From assembly GCA_947467625.1 (NCBI GenBank), contig CANIJN010000007.1, positions 1-53,092 of the forward strand: DNA of 53,092 nt, given 5' to 3'. A program made the translations under genes and the position numbers. Origin of the DNA: Opitutia bacterium (lineage in GTDB: Bacteria > Verrucomicrobiota > Verrucomicrobiia > Opitutales > Opitutaceae). A model generated the notes under the pieces. It was given only the letters and a program-made list of their open reading frames with translations. It searched no databases and was not told the origin of the DNA. This document shows, one piece after another, positions 1 through 8,460 of this stretch (within the stretch, counting starts at the first letter, position 1; every line of letters begins with the position of its first letter).

Positions 1-16
1 ACTCCCGCCCCTCATC

Positions 17-50
17 AAACCGGACGGGCGGATTTCCCGCATCCGGCTTT
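17..50 (-). ncRNA. group II intron domain V (remnant intron)
   Basis: Read on the minus strand this 34-nt segment has the length and shape of group II intron domain V: an outer stem (GCCGG with CCGGT), a catalytic AGC start (aaAGCCGG), an upper stem and a GAAA tetraloop (GCGG-GAAA-TCCGC). It is followed by the gatgagggg run commonly seen after domain V. The stop codon of the maturase-like frame (59-61) lies 8 nt upstream, as in ORF-containing group II introns where the ORF in domain IV ends just before domain V. The 3' part of the intron (domain VI and the splice site) would lie beyond the left edge of the window. Domain V is a conserved, diagnostic structure; covariance scoring was not run. 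Confidence 0.72.
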
Positions 51-58
51 CCGAGAAC

Positions 59-265
59 CTACGTCGCAAAGCGATCGGCGCCACGCGCACGCCGAGGAAG
101 CGGCCAGCGTTGATCGTGTCCGAGCAGACGTTCGTCGGAGAAGAAACTGAACAGCCCATGCGTGCAGTCATCCTGCCGCCACAGCCACCGCCGCACACGG
201 TTTTTCAGCCAGACTTGCTGGCCGGCCAAACACGCGGGTGCTGTGTCCGTAGTGGTTGGTGTTGA
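59..265 (-). pseudogene. group II intron reverse transcriptase/maturase, C-terminal fragment
   Basis: About 60 residues before the stop codon at 59-61 read WLKNRVRRWLWRQ, then a central FSDERL and a WPLPRR segment. This resembles the C-terminal maturase end of bacterial group II intron proteins (a basic R-x-W-L-x-R helix, an F/Y-x-D-x-x-L patch, then a short G/L-x-x-LP patch). Only this tail can be recognised; upstream the frame loses similarity and no reverse transcriptase YADD core is present in the window. The position, 8 nt before domain V on the same strand, supports the call. It is most likely a 5'-truncated, dead intron copy. The exact 5' limit is uncertain. Confidence 0.5.
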
Positions 266-360
266 ACCAGCCGCGGTGCAGGCGAACGCGGTCTGGGGTT
301 GGGGTTTGGCGTGCAACGGCACTTCGCCCTCGCGCTCTTCTGTGCGATTACGTCGTGTCA

Positions 361-495
361 CCCGAAATATCGCGCTTCAAAACAGCCTATGCGCCGCTCA
401 CCTGGCACCTCTCCGGCCGATGGGGGCCTGTCGATGGGGTGCTCAAGAACGTCCTGCGCGCCGCGGGGTTCTACCGCCTCGTTGGGTCGGAGTGA
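361..495 (+). pseudogene. unrecognised C-terminal coding fragment
   Basis: About 45 residues of one forward frame end in a natural-looking C-terminus (segments AYAPLTWHLSGRWGPVDGV and LRAAGFYRLVGSE, then a stop). Composition is that of a folded protein, not of a GC-rich shadow. No start or upstream domain is seen: the same frame further left runs into the antisense of the intron remnant, so this may be the tail of a gene cut by the intron insertion or deletion. I do not recognise the family. Confidence 0.25.
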
Positions 496-519
496 GATTT
501 CCGAAAAGAGGCGGCTGCG

Positions 520-2052
520 TTACTCCGTCACTTCTTCAGACTTCGGCTCCGGCAGGAATTGTGTGAGCACCGCGCCGACCAGCGCGTAGCCACCAGCCAC
601 GCACGCGCCCACGAGCGCCACGCGCGCCGGATCGGGATTGGCGGACGCCGAGAGCGTCAGCGTGAGCCACGCCGCCGCCGTGCCCAGCACGCGGCCGCCG
701 ATGTTCGCCGCGAAACTCTCGCCCGTGCCGCGCAAGTGCACGGGGAACACGAGCGGGATGTAGTTACCCCAAAAGCTGAACTGCGCGACCGTCAGCACAC
801 CCGCCACAAAGATGCCCGCCTTGATCATCCCCAGACTGTCCGCGTTGCCGAGCTGGCCCGAGATCCACCAAAAGAGCAGCGGCACAAAAATGAGCGATGG
901 AATCTGAAACACTCGGAAGAGCGTGCGGCGGCTCACGATCACCACCGCCAGCACGGCGAGAATGAAACGGCCGACCAAACCGCCAATCTCCTGATACAGC
1001 GAAACGCCCGCGACGGTTTGATCGCTGGCGTTGCCGGCCGCTTGACGCATTTCGCGCTGGGCGACGGGCTCCGGTTTTTTCGCGGCTTTCGCAGCGGCCA
1101 TCGCCGTCGCGCCACTTTCCTTGGCGATCGCTCGCACCGCCACGTGACCGGCTTCCGCCGGCGTGCCGATGCGCTGCGCACCGATAATCTGCGGGAGCTG
1201 TTGGATCGCACCAAACGCGATGCCGTAGCTCGCCGCGAAAATGAGCGTCGTGATGACGGTGGTCTTGCGCAGCTCCGGCGCGAAGAGCGCGGCGATGCTC
1301 GGCCGCTTGAGCGTGCCGGCCTCGCGTTTTTTCTGCCATGCCGGCGACTCCGGCAGAAACGGCCGGATCATAATCAACGGCAGCGCCGGAATGACCCCGG
1401 AGATCAGGGTGTAACGCCACGCCTCATGCCCACCCGCGATCGCCGGCAGATCCATCGCCCACTTCGCCGCGAGGATATTGGCTCCCGCTACGAGCAAGCC
1501 ACCGAGCGAAGAGCAGGCCTGCGTGTAGCCGAGCACTTTTTCGCGCTGGACCGGATTCGTGAAAATTTCCGCCAGCCACGCGACCGCCGCGACAAACTCC
1601 ACACACACGCCGATGAAAACGAGACACCGGAAAAAGAGCAGTTGCGGCAACGTGGTCGCAAAACCCGCCGCACACGCCGCAAACGCATACAACAAAATCG
1701 AAAACGTCAGCACGCGCCGCCGTCCGAGCAAATCGGTCAGATAGCCACCGAGCAGGCCAAACACCCCACCCGCGAGCGCAGGCACAAAAAACAGCGTGCG
1801 CGCCCAACTCACATACATTTCGCCTCCGGGCGACCACAGCGCCGCCGCCTTGGCGCGCTCCATCCCACCGGTCACGAGCGCTTCCACCAGCGGCGCACTG
1901 AGCGCAGCCATCGCCGGCTTAATGATCAGCGGCAGCATCAGCAGCTCGTAGATGTCGAACGCGAACCCAATGGCCGCGATAATACAGATCAGCCAGGCGG
2001 TGCGCGAAAGAGCCGGAGCACTTGCCGCAGCGGGGGAATTTCCGGAAGTCAT
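520..2052 (-). CDS. MFS transporter
   Basis: A 510-residue integral membrane protein of the major facilitator superfamily, probably a secondary transporter for a small organic solute such as a sugar or organic acid. Visible are an early hydrophobic segment (WLICIIAAIGFAFDIYE), a loop 2-3 MFS motif (GGYLTDLLGRRRVL) with the expected G-x-L-x-D-x-x-G-R-R pattern, a second-half arginine motif (MIRPFLPESPAWQ, the P-E-S-P motif of the sugar/metabolite group), and further hydrophobic stretches to the C-terminus. A long Ala/Lys-rich cytoplasmic insert (around residues 310-350) separates the two halves. The chosen ATG at 2052 places the first membrane segment soon after an Ala/Ser-rich start; an upstream in-frame start at 2130 would add 26 residues that come from a repeat region. 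It is transcribed divergently from the PQQ gene. The substrate cannot be told from the sequence. Confidence 0.85.
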   Translation of the reverse strand: MTSGNSPAAASAPALSRTAWLICIIAAIGFAFDIYELLMLPLIIKPAMAALSAPLVEALVTGGMERAKAAALWSPGGEMYVSWARTLFFVPALAGGVFGLLGGYLTDLLGRRRVLTFSILLYAFAACAAGFATTLPQLLFFRCLVFIGVCVEFVAAVAWLAEIFTNPVQREKVLGYTQACSSLGGLLVAGANILAAKWAMDLPAIAGGHEAWRYTLISGVIPALPLIMIRPFLPESPAWQKKREAGTLKRPSIAALFAPELRKTTVITTLIFAASYGIAFGAIQQLPQIIGAQRIGTPAEAGHVAVRAIAKESGATAMAAAKAAKKPEPVAQREMRQAAGNASDQTVAGVSLYQEIGGLVGRFILAVLAVVIVSRRTLFRVFQIPSLIFVPLLFWWISGQLGNADSLGMIKAGIFVAGVLTVAQFSFWGNYIPLVFPVHLRGTGESFAANIGGRVLGTAAAWLTLTLSASANPDPARVALVGACVAGGYALVGAVLTQFLPEPKSEEVTE

Positions 2053-2099
2053 AGTGAGGTGAAAGGTTGCCGCGAAAAGACGCACCACATCAAGCGGCG

Positions 2100-2160
2100 A
2101 TTCGACTTTTCGCTCTTTGATTTTTCTCAATTCACTTTTTCGCTCTTCGTAATTTCTCGG
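2100..2160. repeat. imperfect tandem repeat, about 30 nt x 2
   Basis: Two adjacent, imperfect copies of a roughly 30-nt unit (start attcgacttttcgctcttt at 2100, second copy attcactttttcgctcttc at 2130). They sit in the divergent intergenic region between the MFS and PQQ genes, close to where both promoters must be. The T-rich composition on the plus strand stands out from the GC-rich surroundings. Confidence 0.5.
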
Positions 2161-2261
2161 CTCCTTGACGCCGAGTCGGACCCGAGCAATTTCCGGCCGG
2201 TCAGTCCGTCAGCCCCCCTCGGTCCTCGCCCTCGCCGTTTTCCTTTCCTCGCGTTACTCGT

Positions 2262-3641
2262 ATGAAATCCGCTCTCCTCACCTCGGCACTCGTCTTCGCA
2301 TCGTTCGCGGTGCTGGCATCGCCCGCGTTCGCTGCCGGCACCACGTCTTGGCCCACGTGGCGCGGCCCGTCCGGTGCGGGCCTCGCCCCCGGTGCGGTTC
2401 CGCCCACCACGTGGAACGACACGCAAAACATCAAGTGGAAGGCCAAGGTACCCGGCCAGGGCTTCTCCACCCCGATCATCTGGCAGGACCGGATTTTCCT
2501 CCTGACTTCCATCGAATCCACGGAGGAGGTCGCCGCCGCCCCGACGCCCCCACCTCCTCCCCCTCCACCTCCCGGCGGCGAACAAAAGGGCAAAGGCGGG
2601 AAGCGTGGCGGCTTCGGCGGAGGGTCCAAACCGACCAAGGTTCACGCGTTCGTCGTCGTTGCTCTTGATCGCGCCTCGGGCGACGTCGTCTGGCAGAAAA
2701 CCGCCCGCCGCGAAGTCCCCCACGAGGGTCGTCACCCGACCAACAGTTATGCCTCCGCTTCGCCCCTCACCGACGGCGAGCGCCTCTACGTTTCGTTCGG
2801 CTCACGCGGCCTCTATTGCTACGATCTTCAGGGAAAACTGCTCTGGGAAAAAGACCTCGGCGATATGCAGACCCGCAACGGTTTTGGCGAAGGCTCCTCG
2901 CCCGCCTTGGCCGGCAATGTCCTCATCGTGCCGTGGGATCAGGAGGGCGGCGCGTCCTTCATCGTCGGCCTCGACAAAAAAACCGGAGCCGAAATCTGGC
3001 GCCAGGCTCGCGACGAGCGGAGCAGTTGGTCAACGCCCCTGATTGTCACGGTGGCCGGAAAACAGCAGGCGATTCTCCCCGGCACGAACCGCACCCGCAG
3101 CTATGCCGTCGCGACCGGCGAACTCATCTGGGAGGCCAGCGGGCTCGGCGCCAATGTCATCCCCATGCCGGTGACGGGCCACGGCTTGGTGTACGTAATG
3201 AGCGGGTTTCAAGGCTACTTCATCCAAGCGATCAAGCTGACGGCGCGCGGCGATGTCTCCGCCGGTCCCGACATCGTGTGGCAGCAGAAGAAGGGCACGC
3301 CTTACGTTGCGTCGCCGGTGCTCTCCGGTGAGCGGATTTTTGTGACCAAGGGCACCGAGTCCTATCTCTCCTGCCTGAACGCGCTCACCGGCGAATTCCA
3401 CTTCAGCGACCAGCAGCTCGAGGGCATGCGCGGCGGCATTTACGCCTCCCCCCTCGCCACCAACGGCCTCCTCTACGTCGTCGGCCGCGAGGGCCTCGTA
3501 CTCGTACTCAAGGACACAACGACGTTCGAAATCGTCGCCAAGAATCAGTTGAGCGATCGCTTCGATGCGTCTCCCGTGATGGTCGACAAAGAACTCTTTT
3601 TGCGCGGTCACGAGTTCCTCTACTGCATCGCCGAGGGCTGA
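2262..3641 (+). CDS. secreted PQQ-like beta-propeller repeat protein
   Basis: A 459-residue exported protein. It has an N-terminal signal peptide (MKSALLTSALVFASFAVLA, cleavage likely near PAFA-A) and starts the mature part with WPTWRGPSGAG, the opening typical of PQQ-like/WD40-type propeller proteins of Planctomycetes and Verrucomicrobia. Repeated blades carry the A-x-D-x-x-x-G-x-x-x-W pattern, for example VALDRASGDVVW, GLDKKTGAEIWR and YAVATGELIWEA. No dehydrogenase active-site motif was seen, so a structural or binding role (outer membrane assembly BamB-like, or substrate binding in the periplasm) is as likely as an enzyme. A low-complexity Pro-then-Gly/Lys insert (residues about 90-125) interrupts the first blades. 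It is followed by a strong hairpin terminator. Confidence 0.8.
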   Translation: MKSALLTSALVFASFAVLASPAFAAGTTSWPTWRGPSGAGLAPGAVPPTTWNDTQNIKWKAKVPGQGFSTPIIWQDRIFLLTSIESTEEVAAAPTPPPPPPPPPGGEQKGKGGKRGGFGGGSKPTKVHAFVVVALDRASGDVVWQKTARREVPHEGRHPTNSYASASPLTDGERLYVSFGSRGLYCYDLQGKLLWEKDLGDMQTRNGFGEGSSPALAGNVLIVPWDQEGGASFIVGLDKKTGAEIWRQARDERSSWSTPLIVTVAGKQQAILPGTNRTRSYAVATGELIWEASGLGANVIPMPVTGHGLVYVMSGFQGYFIQAIKLTARGDVSAGPDIVWQQKKGTPYVASPVLSGERIFVTKGTESYLSCLNALTGEFHFSDQQLEGMRGGIYASPLATNGLLYVVGREGLVLVLKDTTTFEIVAKNQLSDRFDASPVMVDKELFLRGHEFLYCIAEG

Positions 3642-3652
3642 GCGGTCGCACC

Positions 3653-3680
3653 AGTCCGGCGACACGCCTGTCGCCGGACT
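3653..3680 (+). terminator. rho-independent-like terminator after the PQQ gene
   Basis: A perfect 12-bp stem (agtccggcgaca with tgtcgccggact) and a 4-nt loop, followed by gatttt. It begins 12 nt after the stop codon of the PQQ gene. The T-run is short, so termination may be partial. Confidence 0.65.
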
Positions 3681-3721
3681 GATTTTAAGTTCCTTCACGA
3701 TGAGAGGAAGGACGGCCTTTT

Positions 3722-3768
3722 GTAGGAGCCTGCTTGCGGGCGATTCAGGACGTAACAATCGCCTACCA
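3722..3768. repeat. REP-like element
   Basis: The segment gtaggagcctgcttgcggg followed by cgatt is nearly the same as the one at 10741-10763. It resembles the pseudomonad-type REP consensus (GTGGGAGC-x-x-GCTTGC-x-GGCGAT). A short inverted arm (cgatt ... aatcg) follows within 20 nt. It lies in the non-coding gap between two convergent genes, the usual REP location. Confidence 0.6.
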
Positions 3769-3809
3769 GCACCGCCAACCGCGAACTGCGCCAAAAAAAC
3801 GGCGACCGC

Positions 3810-5189
3810 TCAAAACTCGCGCTTCGTGATCAACCCCGGCTGCGGAATCGGATAACGTCCGTTGGCATCCGGTTGCAACGGTGCCGGCGAAGACGCCGTC
3901 AGGGTATCGAGCCCGGGCGCGAATTCATGGTCGCAGTTCAGCATCTCATCATACGTGACCGTGCGCCCGGTGTGCGCCGCCATGCGGCCCATCGACGTCA
4001 CGAGGCTCGCTTCCACCCCACGCTTCACCTCGTTGTAGGGCCGGTCGGCGCGGATCGCCGCCACGAGATCATCCCACTCGACTTGGTAGGGATTGGGCTC
4101 GGGCTGAGGGAAGGCCCAGAGCACATTCTCCGCCGCAAGGTTGTGTCCCTTGTAAATCCGCGCCTTCGACGGGATGTGGCCCTTCTCCGACACCACCGCG
4201 AGGCCCTTCGTGCCGTGCGCCCAACTGGAGTGTTCCGCTTGCGCTCCCGTCTGGCACCGGCCTTCCAGGAAAAGCTTCGCGCCATCGCCAAACGTATATT
4301 CCACCGAGTAGGCGTCGAAATTTTGATCGATGCTGTCGCCGCGATAGTGACGCCCGCCGTTGGCTTGCGCCTTCACCGGCCACGCGCCCTTCATCCACGA
4401 ACATTCGTCGATATTGTGAATGTAGAAATCGCTGAACGCCCCGCCGCTCGCCCACATAAAACTGTGGAATCGCTCAATCTGATACATCAGGTGGGTCTGG
4501 TTGGCCGGCTTCGGCGGCGACGCAAAGAAGCCGATCGGCCCGTGCAACCGGTAGGCGCGCATCATCAGTAAATCGCCGATCTGCCCTTGCTGGATACGAT
4601 CGGCCAACTCACCGCGGGCCTTGCAATGGCGGCACATCAGACCCACGCCGACTTTGAGGTTCTTCCGCGACGCTTCCTCGCCGAGGAGCAACATGCGCTT
4701 GCTCGTGGGCCCGTCGACCGTGACAGGTTTTTCCATGAACACGTGCAACCCTTTCGCAATCGCGTAGCCAAAATGCACCCACCGAAATGCCGGCGGCGTC
4801 GCGAGGATCACGACATCACCCGGCTTCAGGACATCCATCGCCGCCTTGTAGGAATCCAGGCCGATGAACCGCCGGTCTTCCGGCACGTCAATCAGGCTCG
4901 GTTGCGCGGCGAACTGTTTCGTCAAGCGCCCGTGCGCCGCCGCGAGGCGCGGATCGAACACATCCGCCATCGCGACAAGTTTGATGGGCCCGCTCTTAGT
5001 CGAGAGCGCCTGGCCGGCCGCTCCCGTGCCGCGACCGCCGCAGCCGACGAGCGCCACTCGAATCAGATCGCTGCCGGCCGCGTGCACGTAGGGTAACGTC
5101 ACCCCCGCGAGGGCGGACACCGTCGCCAAGCGACCCGTGTGTTTCAGGAATTCACGGCGGGACACCGCATCGGGGATTTGGGTATTCAT
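3810..5189 (-). CDS. Gfo/Idh/MocA family oxidoreductase with Tat signal
   Basis: A 459-residue NAD(P)-dependent oxidoreductase of the Gfo/Idh/MocA family, probably acting on a sugar or polyol in the periplasm. The start at 5189 puts a twin-arginine signal (VSRREFLKHTGRLATVSAL) at residues 9-27, as in glucose-fructose oxidoreductase-like proteins. The Rossmann fold begins with VALVGCGGRGTGAAG, and the family's active-site motif is MEKPVTVDG (lysine of E-K-P). A second half with a long alpha/beta domain contains FYIHNIDECSWMKG, matching the D-x-x-x-W region of secreted family members. It runs convergently with the PQQ gene and is followed upstream on the same strand by a second family member. 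The substrate cannot be told. An alternative upstream start at 5243 would put 18 residues ahead of the Tat signal and is less likely. Confidence 0.85.
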   Translation of the reverse strand: MNTQIPDAVSRREFLKHTGRLATVSALAGVTLPYVHAAGSDLIRVALVGCGGRGTGAAGQALSTKSGPIKLVAMADVFDPRLAAAHGRLTKQFAAQPSLIDVPEDRRFIGLDSYKAAMDVLKPGDVVILATPPAFRWVHFGYAIAKGLHVFMEKPVTVDGPTSKRMLLLGEEASRKNLKVGVGLMCRHCKARGELADRIQQGQIGDLLMMRAYRLHGPIGFFASPPKPANQTHLMYQIERFHSFMWASGGAFSDFYIHNIDECSWMKGAWPVKAQANGGRHYRGDSIDQNFDAYSVEYTFGDGAKLFLEGRCQTGAQAEHSSWAHGTKGLAVVSEKGHIPSKARIYKGHNLAAENVLWAFPQPEPNPYQVEWDDLVAAIRADRPYNEVKRGVEASLVTSMGRMAAHTGRTVTYDEMLNCDHEFAPGLDTLTASSPAPLQPDANGRYPIPQPGLITKREF

Positions 5190-5368
5190 TGAAGGATCAC
5201 TTTCGTTGGGGTTGGAAAAATCGCATCCGCAGCACTTCGTCACGTCCTCGGCTCACGCGCGAAGAAATCAGGGCATTCACGATCCGCCAAGTCCACCCGT
5301 CATCGTGGCTGGCGTCAATGAGCGGCTGGTGCTTCTGGTCGCTGCCCAGCCGCTCTCATCGCTCAGGC

Positions 5369-6532
5369 TCAACGCCCGAATGACTTCGTGAAATCTTCCG
5401 TCACGTTTTGCGTGACTTTCTTTTCATGCCGCGACTCCGCGATGAGCTGGTTGAGCTTCGCCTCCCACGCCGCGCTGTCCATCGGCAGCTCGACCGACTG
5501 GTTGATGAGCGACGAATAAAGCAGCACGTTGGCGAGTTCGACCGAGCCCATGCCCTCCGCGCCGGGCGCGATCAACGGCGTGCCATCCAAGATCGAGTCC
5601 ACGAAGTTCTGCATGAGAATCCCATGCGGGTTGTTCGCGCTGTCGACCGGGATGTCGATGTTCCACACCTCGGGTTTCGCGAAGCCGCTTTTCGATGCCT
5701 TGCTAAACGCGATCATGTCGGAGTCGTTGCGCGTAAAGGAAACCTTATTGTTTTCGAGGACGATTTTTCCGCGCGTACCACTGATCTCGAAACGATTCGT
5801 ACCCGGTGCCTCGCCGGTCGATGAAATGAACACGCCCGTCGCCTTGTTCGCCCACTCGAGGTAGGTCGTGATATTATCCTCGACCTCGATGTTGTGAAAC
5901 CGCCCGAGCTGGCAGAAGCCGCGCACGCGCGCCGGCATGCCGCAGAGCCACTGGAGCATGTCGAGCTGGTGCAGGCACTGATTGAGGAGCACGCCGCCAC
6001 CCTCGCCCTTCCACGTCGCCCGCCAACCCCCGCTTGCGTAGTAGGCCTCGGTGCGGAACCAATCCGTAATGATCCAGTTGATACGTACAATCTCGCCAAG
6101 TTCGCCGTCTTGGATGAGCTTACGAATCTTCTGATAGCGTGGCTCGACCCGCATCTGAAACATCCCTCCAAACACCTGCTTCGGGTGCGCCTGCGCCGTC
6201 GCGATCAAGCGCTCGGCATCCGCCTTGTGCGCCGAGATCGGCTTTTCCACCATAATGTGCAACCCCGCCTGCAAGGCCTCGATCCCGATCGTCGTGTGCA
6301 GAAAGTGCGGCGTGGCGATCACGATGGCGTCGATCTCCCCCGAGCGAATCATCTCCGAGCAGCTCGCAAACGTCTTGAGCCCGGGCCGGCCTTCGAAGGG
6401 TTTCAACCCGGGAGCAAAGGCATCGCTGACTGCCGTGAGCGTGCAGCGGGAGATTTTATTTTCGAGCAGGTATCCCGTATGGAATTTGCCGATGTTGCCG
6501 AGACCAACGATGCCGAGACGAACGTTTTTCAT
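5369..6532 (-). CDS. Gfo/Idh/MocA family oxidoreductase, cytoplasmic
   Basis: A 387-residue NAD(P)-dependent dehydrogenase of the Gfo/Idh/MocA family. The chosen ATG at 6532 starts directly with the nucleotide-binding strand (MKNVRLGIVGLGNIGKFH). The catalytic E-K-P motif is MVEKPISAHKADAERLI, followed by GGMFQMRVEPRYQKIR and the conserved domain with GGGVLLNQCLHQLDMLQWL, where the histidine pair (H-x-x-D) usually sits close to substrate. No signal peptide is present, so it differs from its Tat-bearing neighbour downstream. The two may act on the same sugar on opposite sides of the membrane, or on successive steps; this is inference. The 123-nt... gap to the HtrA gene is a divergent promoter region of about 210 nt. 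Confidence 0.85.
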   Translation of the reverse strand: MKNVRLGIVGLGNIGKFHTGYLLENKISRCTLTAVSDAFAPGLKPFEGRPGLKTFASCSEMIRSGEIDAIVIATPHFLHTTIGIEALQAGLHIMVEKPISAHKADAERLIATAQAHPKQVFGGMFQMRVEPRYQKIRKLIQDGELGEIVRINWIITDWFRTEAYYASGGWRATWKGEGGGVLLNQCLHQLDMLQWLCGMPARVRGFCQLGRFHNIEVEDNITTYLEWANKATGVFISSTGEAPGTNRFEISGTRGKIVLENNKVSFTRNDSDMIAFSKASKSGFAKPEVWNIDIPVDSANNPHGILMQNFVDSILDGTPLIAPGAEGMGSVELANVLLYSSLINQSVELPMDSAAWEAKLNQLIAESRHEKKVTQNVTEDFTKSFGR

Positions 6533-6743
6533 AGAGGGTGAGGCGCGGAGTGTCGTCGCGGGAAAAAAGCGGCGGCAACTTTTTTCCGTTAAATTCTCGA
6601 CCGGACGCGCGCCCCGGTCGGTCCCCACTCCGCCGAACAACCTTACATTTCTGTAATGTCCCGGAAAGGCCTAGGAGAAAACCCCGTGCTATCTTGCCTC
6701 CACGTTCAGCCCAATCCTTCCACCCATCAAAACCCATCCAACC

Positions 6744-8309
6744 ATGAATCAGCCAAAATTCGTCCTCGTTCCCGTCACCCGCCGTCCCGCCAAACCCGGG
6801 CTCGCCACAGTCGCCACCCTCGGCGCTTTGGCGCTCGCCGGCGCCCTCTTCGCCGCCGCCGGCACCGGCTCGGATAAATCCTCCATCGATCTCAAACGCG
6901 ATGCCACCCCCGTCGCCCGCGGACCACTCGAAGCCGCCAGCTTTTCCACGATCGTCAAGCGCGTCGCTCCCAGCGTCGTTAAAATCACGACCGAGACCAA
7001 AGCCAAACGCGTCGCCGCCAATGCCGCCAATCTCCCTCCCGGTTTCGATCATCCCGCGTTTCGCCAATTCTTCGGTAATCGCCCACCCGACATGCAGACT
7101 CAGCCGCAAAACGGCCTCGGCTCCGGCGTGATCGTCAGCGCCGATGGCTATGTCGTGACCAACAACCACGTCGTCGACGGCGCCGACCTCGTCACGGTTG
7201 CCCTCACCGACGGCCGCGAGTTCACCGCCAAAGTCGTCGGCCGCGATCCGCAGACCGACCTCGCCGTCGTGAAAATCGACGCGGAAGACCTCCCCGCCGT
7301 CACCTTCGCCGACAGCGCAAAATCTGAAGTCGGCGACCGCGTCCTCGCCATCGGCAATCCTTTCGGTATCGGCGAAACTGTGACCAGCGGGATCGTCAGC
7401 GCCAAGGGCCGCAACATCGGCATCCTCGCCGAGGTCGAGGGCTACGAAGACTTCATCCAAACCGACGCCGCCATCAATCCCGGCAACTCCGGTGGCGCCC
7501 TCGTCGATATCAACGGCCGCCTCCTCGGGATCAACACCGCCATCCTCAGCCGCAGCGGTGGCTTCCAAGGCGTGGGCCTCGCCGTCCCCGCCAACCTCGT
7601 CAGCCACGTCGCCGACAGTCTCGTCAAAACCGGTAAGGTCACCCGCGGCTACCTCGGCGTTAATCTCAACACCCTCACGCCGGCCCTCGCCGAAGCCTTC
7701 AATGTAAAGGACAACAAGGGCGCGCTCGTGGCCGCCACCATCCCCGACGGTCCCGCCGCCAAAGCCGGCCTCAAAGACGGCGACGTGATCACCGGCCTCA
7801 ACGGCCAGCCCGTCACCGACCCTAATAATCTTAAGAACCAGGTCAGCTCCTTCGCCCCCGGCACCACGGTCAATCTCGACGTCCTCCGCGCAGGCAAGAC
7901 CACCCAGATCGCCGTCACGACCGCTGAAAAACCCGGCGCCAAGCGCATCGGCAAGGGTGGCCTCGACTCCCTCTCGAAGCAGAATCGCAGCGACGACGAG
8001 GGCGTGCTCAACGGGGTGGCCGTCGAGGACCTCGATCGCGCCGGCCGCCGCGACATGAATGTCCCGGCCAAACTCAAGGGCGCGCTGATCACCCAGGTCG
8101 CACCCAACTCCGCCTCGGCCCGTGCCGGCCTCAAACCCGGCGACATCATCCTCGAAATCAACCGCGAGCCTGTCACCAACGCGAAAGACGCCGTGGAGCT
8201 CAGTACCAAAACCGAGAGCAAGAAGACGCTCCTGAAGCTTTGGTCCCGCGGCAACACCCTCTTCGTCGTCGTCGACGAAACCGGCACCGACAAAGACAGC
8301 CAGCAGTAA
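6744..8309 (+). CDS. HtrA/DegP-type periplasmic serine protease
   Basis: A 521-residue Do-like trypsin-fold protease with chaperone function for misfolded envelope proteins. There is an N-terminal membrane/signal segment (about residues 19-40). The protease domain holds the catalytic triad His142 (TNNHVV), Asp172 (TDLAVV) and Ser249 (NPGNSGG), with the conserved FGIGETVTSGIVSAKGR region between them. Two PDZ domains follow, around residues 295-395 (TRGYLGVNLNTL, GPAAKAGLKDGDVI) and 430-515 (ALITQVAPNSASARAGLKPG). The layout and length match DegP/DegQ. It ends just before a good terminator, and the next genes encode a two-component system, which suggests a linked envelope-stress response. Confidence 0.93.
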   Translation: MNQPKFVLVPVTRRPAKPGLATVATLGALALAGALFAAAGTGSDKSSIDLKRDATPVARGPLEAASFSTIVKRVAPSVVKITTETKAKRVAANAANLPPGFDHPAFRQFFGNRPPDMQTQPQNGLGSGVIVSADGYVVTNNHVVDGADLVTVALTDGREFTAKVVGRDPQTDLAVVKIDAEDLPAVTFADSAKSEVGDRVLAIGNPFGIGETVTSGIVSAKGRNIGILAEVEGYEDFIQTDAAINPGNSGGALVDINGRLLGINTAILSRSGGFQGVGLAVPANLVSHVADSLVKTGKVTRGYLGVNLNTLTPALAEAFNVKDNKGALVAATIPDGPAAKAGLKDGDVITGLNGQPVTDPNNLKNQVSSFAPGTTVNLDVLRAGKTTQIAVTTAEKPGAKRIGKGGLDSLSKQNRSDDEGVLNGVAVEDLDRAGRRDMNVPAKLKGALITQVAPNSASARAGLKPGDIILEINREPVTNAKDAVELSTKTESKKTLLKLWSRGNTLFVVVDETGTDKDSQQ

Positions 8310-8371
8310 ACGCTTCCCGTGGGGCCGCCGCTCGTCGGGCGGTCGCTGCGAACACGTCAGTCCTCAATCCG

Positions 8372-8414
8372 GCATCGGTCTTCTTTACTAAAGACCGGTG
8401 CCGGTTTTCTTTTC
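8372..8414 (+). terminator. rho-independent terminator after htrA-like gene
   Basis: An 11-bp stem (gcatcggtctt with aagaccggtgc, one G-T pair), an 8-nt loop and a T-rich tail (ttttctttt). It separates the protease gene from the downstream response regulator, so the latter must have its own promoter or be read through at low level. Confidence 0.75.
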
Positions 8415-8460
8415 CACCCTTTCCAACCGGCCCGAGTCCGCCACCATCCACTCCTTCATT

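Noticed and set aside
559-2265. An open frame of 568 codons on the plus strand opposite the MFS gene
   Set aside because: Arg-rich shadow frame; the minus strand shows clear transporter motifs.
6643-6656. Short palindrome ttaca/tgtaa upstream of htrA
   Set aside because: Arms are only 5 bp and no -35 box or conserved factor site is in place.
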